Shown piece by piece: positions 29,953 through 35,252 of a stretch of DNA of 35,252 nt. Origin of the DNA: a virus. The notes beneath the pieces were generated by a model. The model saw only the letters and a list, made by a program, of their open reading frames with translations. It was not told the origin of the DNA and made no database searches. The position numbers and the translations under genes were made by a program. Positions within the stretch are counted from its first letter, which is position 1, and the number at the start of each line of letters is the position of its first letter. The stretch lies in IMG/VR virus record IMGVR_UViG_3300009159_003934, positions 1 through 35,252 of that record; one strand, 5' to 3'.

Positions 29953-32900
29953 TTAGCCGCCGGCAGCGATTTCTCCAGTGTTCTTGATACGAACCGGAAT
30001 GTAGATAAACTCAACTGCTTTAACTGGCTCAATGGCAATATCAACATATAATTCGTTACGATCTATACGTGCAGGAGTGTTGTTTGATTGATCGCACACT
30101 ACTAGATAGTCATAGATACCACGTTTAGCAACCAGGTCAATCATCAGGCCATCAATTGCATTCTTGATCTGATTACGAGTGATCTGATCGTTTGGCTCAA
30201 ACAAGAACTGCTTGCCAATGATGTCCAAACGTCCACGAATAAATGCTACCAAACGTGCCACGTTGATGCGGTCCAGTGCTGTGGTAGTACTTGTGGTTGT
30301 TTTGTTACCAAAGTTAGTTATACCAATGCCAGGAATAAACGTGATTGGGTTGATTGCATTTTCATACAGCACATCACGCAGGCCTTGACGTACTCCCAGC
30401 GGTTGAAATTCACCTGTGGTAGAGTTGACATAACCAAGCTGTACAGCGTTGTCAATCACACCACGACGTGTTCCAGCTGGAGCAAACCAAGGAAATGATA
30501 CTTCATCACTGCGAATAATTGTACGTATCATCATGTGACTTGGTGCTGTTACCACTGGACTGCCACTCAGGTCAGTTGTTTGGCAACTTGGATAGAATAC
30601 ACCCATGTACTGATTGCCCACTGTTAGGCCGTCACCTGTGTCTAGTCCTAGACCGTTGTTGTTACTGGCCCACAGCAAGATATCTTGTGGATCTAAACGT
30701 AGTGGTGTGTCACCGATAACAAAGCCTGTATTGTTGCGCTCATTGTTGAGTGCAATCATGTTGGGCATCAATTCTGGATAAGCTGGAGTTGCTATCAAGT
30801 TGAACTGACGCTGTTCTTCACGCACGTCTGTGTTTACATCAATGCCGGACTTCAATGCAGCCACAATCAAAGCACGTTGTGCTTGACGACCCATGTACGG
30901 AGCACCATTGGCTTTTAGGCCACTGGCTGTTACCCAGGCATTGGTCACTGCGGGCAGTGTGTCATCTGGGAATGTGTCAGCATTGAAGTAGTTGACCTGG
31001 AAACTCTTGACGTTAAACCCTGAACGGCGTGTGTTGAACAACAACATGCCTTGTGGATACAAGGTAGACTGTGGAGCATCTAGATCCAAATAATCACTTA
31101 CTAACAAACTAGTAATAGTTGGGAACGGTGCTGTGATAGGATCTGTGTCACCGTTCGGTGCCCAACGTGCGTCAGCAAACAACACACCATTTTCTGTGGT
31201 TTGGTCAGTGTTGTCGATGGCCACCCACTGATCAACGCCGCTAACTGGTTGCCAGCGATATAACTTAGGATAGTTCTCTAAGTCACTTGTGTCTACCCAT
31301 AAGTCACCGTACACCAGTGGTGATTCTGCTGTGTTGGTTTGTGTAGTAGGTGCAGTGGCACTGATAATTGGTCCTGCGGCATTTGTGTTGCTCAAATCGT
31401 AACCACGGATGTCGTTTGTGACATTCTGATAACCTTGCCATACACCGTTGTCTTGAATCATAATGTCAACCTGATCAGTTGCACTGTAGTACCATAAGCG
31501 ACCATCTGCAGGATCTTGATCCGGTGCGGCTGCACTTGCTGTGTATGTGAAAGTAGGTGTGGTTACCCAGTTACTTAATGTCAAGCCAACAACTACACCA
31601 GCGGCATACTGATTTCTTACTCCACGAACTGTAGTATTAAATCCGGCTGTAGCAACTGGTGTACCGGTTAGTTCAAATAATGCTATTGTGCCGCCGGCGG
31701 CATGTGTAAACACCACAGCGCCTGCACTGTTGACAGTGGCACTGACATATGGAATATTGGCACTACTAACTGCGGCAATAAAATCTTCCACGGTAGTTCC
31801 TGCCAGCGTAGCTACTGCACCAGTAGTCGCAGCAGTACCGGGCTGAGTAGCAATAATTCTAAATTGGTTATCCAAAACAAATGGTCCGGGAGTAGTATCG
31901 TCTCCGGTAATTTCTGTAGCACCAGTGGCATATCTTTCAAGTATGACAAAACTTGATGTGTTGTTTTCTAATTGGTTTGCATGAGAGTATGTAGATCCGG
32001 CAGGAATATTTTTGCCGCCACCACTTGGGTCAGCTGCATACAACTCAGCACTTTCAGTAAGATATATTGGACAGGCCTGTGCAACAAATGTGCCTAGAAC
32101 GGAACTGTATTTTTTAACGACCAGTTGGGCACCTTGATTTACATCAGAAATCTTTTGCCATACACTGCCAGTTGGTGCTGGTTGTGTTTGAGTTGAGCCC
32201 CAACGTGGAACTGTATAACTTGGGCTTACCTGGTAAGTAGGAGCAAAATACTCTCCTGCTGTGATACCTAATGTGGTCAATGTTGTGCCAGATATGGTGG
32301 CCAATGAAACGATACCAGTGTCGGCTGTGCTGCCATCGTTTGTGGCAGTGGAGTCAGCATAGATCGACAGTTTGCCGCCAATGGTGGCTGCGTACACGCC
32401 AGCAATGGCTGCATCGTTAATAGCATCAGCAATACCATCCACTGTGTTGTTGGGTGATGCAGGAACTGTAATTGTTACGTCATTGACAGAAAAAGTTTGT
32501 GCAGCAGTCAACGTGATTGGAGCCAATGTGCCTGACACAGTTGGCCAGGCAGTTTTCCATTCGTCGCTGCCAACCAATACCCAGGTATTGTACAAATCTG
32601 ACAGTGCAGTAGCACTAGTCTGTGAGGATGTTGGTCCGCCGCGCTTGTAGTAGCCTGGATTGAATGTACTGGTTGCAGTGACAGCATAATCACCAATGCT
32701 GCCAACTGTTTGTAGCGGAACTGAAGTGCCAGTTTCTAACTGTGTGGTACTGGTGATCACAATAGGAGTTTGAACAGTAAAGATACCGGTTGTGATATTC
32801 CACTGGAAGATTCCCCACTCTGAGTTTGCAGTGTCTAACCAGTAAGTGTTGTTGTTTGGGGCACCTAGTGGTCGTGTCAATGATGCTGTTAGTTCTGTCA

Positions 32901-33246
32901 AGTCAATATCAACACGCTGAACATACGCACGGTTACTTACGCCAAGTGCAGAGTATGCTGCCAACAGGCCGTATTCGTTTAGTTCGTAACCGTTGATTGG
33001 TGTACCAGCAGTGGTCTTGTAGAAGAATGGATTGCCAAAAGTAGCGGCCAAATCTCGCTGACTGGTCATTAAATAAACACGGTTAGCATTTGCTGCCAAT
33101 GTTCCTGGCGCAACGCCAACTCCAGCGGCACTGGTTTTGTTCTGTGCTGTTGCTATTAAAATGTATGGTACTGAATTGGTGGCTGCAGGGATATATTGAC
33201 TCTCATCAATAATCGTTACTTCTACGCCTGGGGATACTAATGCCAT
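29953..33246 (-). CDS. gp18: Tail sheath protein gp18 (enlarged)
   Basis: A 1097-residue sheath protein against 659 in T4. The N-terminus ALVSPGVEVTIIDESQYIPAATNSVPYILIATAQNKT and the C-terminal ~130 residues (NPITFIPGIGITNFGNKTTT, RINVARLVAFIRGRLDIIGKQFLFEPND, GIYDYLVVCDQSNNTPARIDRNELYVDIAIEPVKAVEFIYIPVRI) are the conserved sheath core. The central part, about residues 110-720, carries beta-rich insert modules with repeated W-centred turns (YWLDTANSEWGIFQWN, LWYYSATDQVDIMIQDNGVWQGYQN, LWVDTSDLENYPKLYRWQ). The inserts should decorate the outer tail surface. CTAAATA lies 26 bases upstream and AAAAAGGA is the ribosome binding site. Confidence 0.92.
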   Translation of the reverse strand: MALVSPGVEVTIIDESQYIPAATNSVPYILIATAQNKTSAAGVGVAPGTLAANANRVYLMTSQRDLAATFGNPFFYKTTAGTPINGYELNEYGLLAAYSALGVSNRAYVQRVDIDLTELTASLTRPLGAPNNNTYWLDTANSEWGIFQWNITTGIFTVQTPIVITSTTQLETGTSVPLQTVGSIGDYAVTATSTFNPGYYKRGGPTSSQTSATALSDLYNTWVLVGSDEWKTAWPTVSGTLAPITLTAAQTFSVNDVTITVPASPNNTVDGIADAINDAAIAGVYAATIGGKLSIYADSTATNDGSTADTGIVSLATISGTTLTTLGITAGEYFAPTYQVSPSYTVPRWGSTQTQPAPTGSVWQKISDVNQGAQLVVKKYSSVLGTFVAQACPIYLTESAELYAADPSGGGKNIPAGSTYSHANQLENNTSSFVILERYATGATEITGDDTTPGPFVLDNQFRIIATQPGTAATTGAVATLAGTTVEDFIAAVSSANIPYVSATVNSAGAVVFTHAAGGTIALFELTGTPVATAGFNTTVRGVRNQYAAGVVVGLTLSNWVTTPTFTYTASAAAPDQDPADGRLWYYSATDQVDIMIQDNGVWQGYQNVTNDIRGYDLSNTNAAGPIISATAPTTQTNTAESPLVYGDLWVDTSDLENYPKLYRWQPVSGVDQWVAIDNTDQTTENGVLFADARWAPNGDTDPITAPFPTITSLLVSDYLDLDAPQSTLYPQGMLLFNTRRSGFNVKSFQVNYFNADTFPDDTLPAVTNAWVTASGLKANGAPYMGRQAQRALIVAALKSGIDVNTDVREEQRQFNLIATPAYPELMPNMIALNNERNNTGFVIGDTPLRLDPQDILLWASNNNGLGLDTGDGLTVGNQYMGVFYPSCQTTDLSGSPVVTAPSHMMIRTIIRSDEVSFPWFAPAGTRRGVIDNAVQLGYVNSTTGEFQPLGVRQGLRDVLYENAINPITFIPGIGITNFGNKTTTSTTTALDRINVARLVAFIRGRLDIIGKQFLFEPNDQITRNQIKNAIDGLMIDLVAKRGIYDYLVVCDQSNNTPARIDRNELYVDIAIEPVKAVEFIYIPVRIKNTGEIAAGG

Positions 33247-33272
33247 GGTTAAATCCTTTTTCTAAGTTTTAA

Positions 33273-33279
33273 TATTTAG
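33273..33279 (-). promoter_or_regulatory. Late-promoter-like CTAAATA before gp18
   Basis: The plus strand reads TATTTAG; on the minus strand CTAAATA ends 26 bases before the gp18 ATG. The position and spacing match those before the fibre-like gene and gp19. It lies in the 38-base divergent spacer shared with the plus-strand gene at 33285. Confidence 0.45.
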
Positions 33280-33284
33280 CACCT

Positions 33285-33689
33285 ATGCGCAAAAAACACG
33301 ATCATTCAGCCCTTTGCAAAGGTTTTCCCGCTAAATACTCCATGCAAAGACCTTTATGCCCTGCCTGTAATCAAAGATCGTGTGCCATTAACTACTATCG
33401 CGATGGTGTGCCGCACTATAGAACACGCTGTGACCACTGCGTCAAGAAACAACGTCGAGTAAAGCCGCCACTGGCTCGTTGGAAATCCGCTGGCTATAAG
33501 AAAAAAGCCACGTGCGATAGATGTGGCTTTAAATCAAAATATTCTGCACAAACGTCAGTGTATCACGTGGATGGCAACTTACACAATACCAGTATTAACA
33601 ATCTGAAAACAGTGTGTTTAAACTGCACAGTTGAGATCACGAAGTCCGACTTGCCCTGGCAGCCAGGCGACCTGGTGCCTGATCTATAA
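33285..33689 (+). CDS. Cysteine-rich HNH-like zinc protein on the opposite strand
   Basis: A 134-residue basic protein. Two zinc-type pairs occur early (CPAC at 25-28, CDHC at 49-52), then CDRCGFKSKYSAQTSVYHVDGNLHNTSINNLKTVCLNC (Cys77, Cys80, His94, Asn98, Asn106, Cys111, Cys114), the HNH pattern of HNH and endonuclease VII-like enzymes. The usual final His after CxxC is Thr115, so activity is uncertain. It is the only plus-strand gene in the right half, starts in the gp18 leader region and overlaps the dNMP kinase gene tail-to-tail by 53 bases. A free-standing homing-like or late regulatory DNA-binding protein are options. Confidence 0.55.
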   Translation: MRKKHDHSALCKGFPAKYSMQRPLCPACNQRSCAINYYRDGVPHYRTRCDHCVKKQRRVKPPLARWKSAGYKKKATCDRCGFKSKYSAQTSVYHVDGNLHNTSINNLKTVCLNCTVEITKSDLPWQPGDLVPDL

Positions 33690-34293
33690 CAGTCTGTATT
33701 TGCGTGTACAGTGAGTCAATGCTGGAGTTGTTGTACAGCACAAAATCAAAGTCAGTGCCGACCCACGCTGTTTCGCTGGCATGGATGCCTTCCGCCCGTA
33801 GCCAGGCCTGTGCTTTAGTATCGCCTTGATTGGCTTTGGCAGCAATTGCAGTCCAGTGCGGTTGTACGCCACGTTCAACACAGAGTATAATGCCGCCGGC
33901 AGCTCGCAAGGACCGGATTTCGTTGGGAAAACGACAGTCGCTGATTACAACATTGTCTCGGCTGTGGCGCAGTTTGTTTTCCAAACTGGCAATCCAAATA
34001 TCATCGTGGAAACCAGTGCGACAAACTTCTGTGCCCCATAACTGTAGCATCAAGCGTGGGGTCAAGTCAGGCCGGTTCAATCGGTTAGCCCACCATGTAT
34101 CCACTTGTTCGCGCCATTCTCGAGCTTGAGCTGTGCGTCCTTCCAGCAGGGTTCTGTCCCACCCAAACACCTGTGCCACTGCGTCTTTTAAACTGTTGGC
34201 AAAACTTTCACGTCTGTACTCGTGGAAATTTACCAAGTAATCTGCCACGGTATCTTTGCCCGACCCAATGAATCCACAGATGCCAATGATCAT
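33637..34293 (-). CDS. gp1: Deoxynucleoside monophosphate kinase (gp1-like)
   Basis: A 218-residue kinase. MIIGICGFIGSGKDTVADYL has Walker A GFIGSGKDT at 7-15. FANSLKDAVAQVFGWDRTLLEG and RLMLQLWGTEVCRTGFHDDIWI are the substrate/lid regions of T4 dNMP kinase (gene 1, 241 residues), and NVVISDCRFPNEI is the conserved D-x-R-F-x-N-E core. It phosphorylates dNMPs (in T4 also hydroxymethyl-dCMP) to feed phage DNA synthesis. ATGA coupled to the DexA-like gene upstream. The last 53 bases overlap the opposite-strand HNH-like gene; the C-terminal GRLAARASRTS may not be functional. Confidence 0.85.
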   Translation of the reverse strand: MIIGICGFIGSGKDTVADYLVNFHEYRRESFANSLKDAVAQVFGWDRTLLEGRTAQAREWREQVDTWWANRLNRPDLTPRLMLQLWGTEVCRTGFHDDIWIASLENKLRHSRDNVVISDCRFPNEIRSLRAAGGIILCVERGVQPHWTAIAAKANQGDTKAQAWLRAEGIHASETAWVGTDFDFVLYNNSSIDSLYTQIQTVIDQAPGRLAARASRTS

Positions 34294-34814
34294 TTTAACT
34301 CCGTTACGTTGAGGTGCTTTAGTGTGCGTTGTAACATGCCAATTTGTCTACGGCAATCTTCTAACGCATGGTGAGTAGTGGGCGGGATAGGTTGGCTGGG
34401 CCATAAACTAAACACAGTTCTTGAGTCACGAACCATGTAGTACTGCCACGGCAGGGGCTTATTGTAACTTTTATAAGCATGTTCAAGTATGTTCATGTCA
34501 TAGGTTGGGCCTTGCGCCCAGACACGATTACTATGCCAAATTAGTTTACCTAACTCGTCTAGTGCTTGGTCCAACGGAATTCGATCGTCTTCGTTAAATG
34601 CTTCATCACGCACCACAGCAGGTTGAGTTGCCCACCAGTCAATTGTGCCTTGTTGGATGCTACGATTTTCCTGGCTTTCTAGTGTTACTCTAGCATAGTA
34701 AGACTTCTCGTGATGGCCCGTGCTAAACGGGTCAAAGCTCTGTGCCGCAATAGTTAGTATTGTGGTGTCAGGGCCTGTTCCCAAACCTTCTAAGTCAATC
34801 ATTAAATCTGCCAT
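34290..34814 (-). CDS. dexA: DexA-like 3'-5' exonuclease (DnaQ/RNase T fold)
   Basis: A 174-residue exonuclease of the DEDDh group: Asp7 and Glu9 in LMIDLEGLGTGPDTTILTIAAQSFDP, Asp106 in WAQGPTYDMNILEHAY, and His149/Asp153 in HHALEDCRRQ. T4 DexA (227 residues) degrades ssDNA 3' to 5'; related Rv2179c-like proteins trim RNA, so the substrate is not certain. The chain is shorter than T4 DexA. It is followed by the dNMP kinase with ATGA overlap, so both form a nucleotide/DNA-metabolism pair. A TATAAT element in a palindrome lies five bases before the ATG. Confidence 0.8.
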   Translation of the reverse strand: MADLMIDLEGLGTGPDTTILTIAAQSFDPFSTGHHEKSYYARVTLESQENRSIQQGTIDWWATQPAVVRDEAFNEDDRIPLDQALDELGKLIWHSNRVWAQGPTYDMNILEHAYKSYNKPLPWQYYMVRDSRTVFSLWPSQPIPPTTHHALEDCRRQIGMLQRTLKHLNVTELK

Positions 34815-34830
34815 GTGTTATTATAACACA
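34814..34830 (-). promoter_or_regulatory. Palindrome containing TATAAT upstream of dexA
   Basis: GTGTTA (34815-34820) and TAACAC (34824-34829) form a 6-bp inverted repeat around TTA. On the minus strand TATAAT (34820-34825) falls in it, a sigma-70 -10 match only five bases before the ATG at 34814. The -35 match (TTGCAT) is poor. It could be a promoter, an operator or both. Confidence 0.3.
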
Positions 34831-34855
34831 CCACAGCGTAATATGCAACAGATGT

Positions 34856-35252
34856 TTAGCCGATTACCCAACTCAATGGTTGTGAACCATCCACATAGTT
34901 TTTAAGATCAACTAGCAGTGCCTCCATCTGTGCCGTGGCTTCAGATTTCATTGCGGCACCGTTTAAGGTTCCGCCGCCCTGTGGACCAGCAATGGTGCCA
35001 AATTTCTCACGTGCTTCGCCGATGATCATTTTGCAGTTGGCCACCATGTAGTCACGGATCCATTGGCTGATTTGAAAGTCACTCAGCAGGTTAAACTCGG
35101 GTTTCAAATTGTATGTCCAAAGTAACACAACTTCATCGTTTCCACGTGGATCACGTATTAGCTGTAGTTTTTTGGTTACTGGATCCCATGTATAGTTAAT
35201 ATAGCCACCAAACATACGTGCCGCAAGTTCTACGTATTGTTGATAAAAGTCA
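34856..35252 (-). CDS. C-terminal end of an unidentified large phage protein (5' truncated by window edge)
   Basis: The frame is open to the right edge: DFYQQYVELAAR precedes the first internal Met at 35215. Visible 131 residues: MFGGYINYTWDPVTKKLQLIRDPRGNDEVVLLWTYN, then QISQWIRDYMVANCKMIIGEAREKFGTIAGPQGGGTLNGAAMKSEATAQMEALLVDLKNYV. The 'W.r.y.la.ck..lG..R.kf..i.gP.ggg.lNG..l..e...e...L' ending occurs in large virion proteins of marine T4-like phages, as I recall, possibly a neck or baseplate-associated protein. The start is outside the window, so no function is claimed. Confidence 0.55.
   Translation of the reverse strand, partial: DFYQQYVELAARMFGGYINYTWDPVTKKLQLIRDPRGNDEVVLLWTYNLKPEFNLLSDFQISQWIRDYMVANCKMIIGEAREKFGTIAGPQGGGTLNGAAMKSEATAQMEALLVDLKNYVDGSQPLSWVIG

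Noticed and set aside
1-35252. Search by eye for tRNA genes, CRISPR-like repeats, insertion-sequence ends and integrase/attachment sites
   Set aside because: No cloverleaf with CCA-type ends, no regularly spaced repeats, no transposase or integrase motif was found. Reading by eye can miss a divergent tRNA; a tRNAscan run would settle it.

Overview
The window is part of the genome of a T4-like (Straboviridae/Kyanoviridae-type) contractile-tailed phage, most plausibly a marine one infecting a Gram-negative bacterium. It carries a recognisable T4 core: tail sheath gp18, tail tube gp19, head-completion nuclease gp4, small and large terminase (gp16, gp17), single-strand DNA-binding protein gp32, recombinase UvsX, its mediator UvsY, a dNMP kinase (gp1-like) and a DexA-like exonuclease. 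No tRNA, rRNA, CRISPR array, insertion sequence or integrase was seen. Coding density is very high: no stretch over 300 bases lacks a gene, and the largest gap is the 173 bases upstream of gp32. The host and exact taxon cannot be fixed from this window. No photosynthesis genes are present, so a cyanophage is not supported.

Layout. Positions 1-11479 form a glycan-synthesis and modification island. Four genes on the plus strand (sugar-nucleotide transferase/cupin, a GT-A glycosyltransferase, two paralogous KpsC-like proteins) meet a long minus-strand run (GT25, methyltransferase, GT9-like, three more methyltransferases, GT25, two GT-A enzymes, a short nucleotide-sugar dehydrogenase). A lone plus-strand third KpsC-like paralogue and a further methyltransferase follow. 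Positions 11472-15950 hold an unknown ITEKTFK-motif protein and then the recombination block uvsY - 85-aa acidic protein - uvsX - sulfotransferase - gp32. Positions 16124-33246, all minus strand, hold virion and packaging genes with accessory genes between them: a glycosyltransferase, a 599-aa protein, gp17, a radical SAM protein, a secreted nuclease, a fibre-like protein, small proteins that look like internal head proteins, an AT-hook protein, gp16, gp4, tail-tube-like proteins, gp19 and gp18. At the right edge are a zinc/HNH-like gene on the plus strand, gp1, dexA and the C-terminal end of an unidentified large protein.

Expression. Most genes abut or overlap by 1-14 bases (ATGA, TAATG, ATGGCTAA junctions), so long operons are expected. 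A T4-late-promoter-like motif ending in TAAATA sits directly upstream of many virion genes. At five genes (starts 9882, 18802, 21531, 22380, 27266) it lies only 4-7 bases before the ATG and no Shine-Dalgarno is visible, which predicts leaderless or nearly leaderless mRNAs. Genes with a longer gap mostly have a ribosome binding site. Strong hairpins follow gp18 and gp32 and precede gp32.

The most interesting points are the leaderless late-promoter pattern, three small proteins whose N-termini match the T4 capsid-targeting sequence, a putative DNA-binding internal protein, a radical SAM gene fused to the terminase operon, a signal-peptide-bearing nuclease, and the large glycan island.
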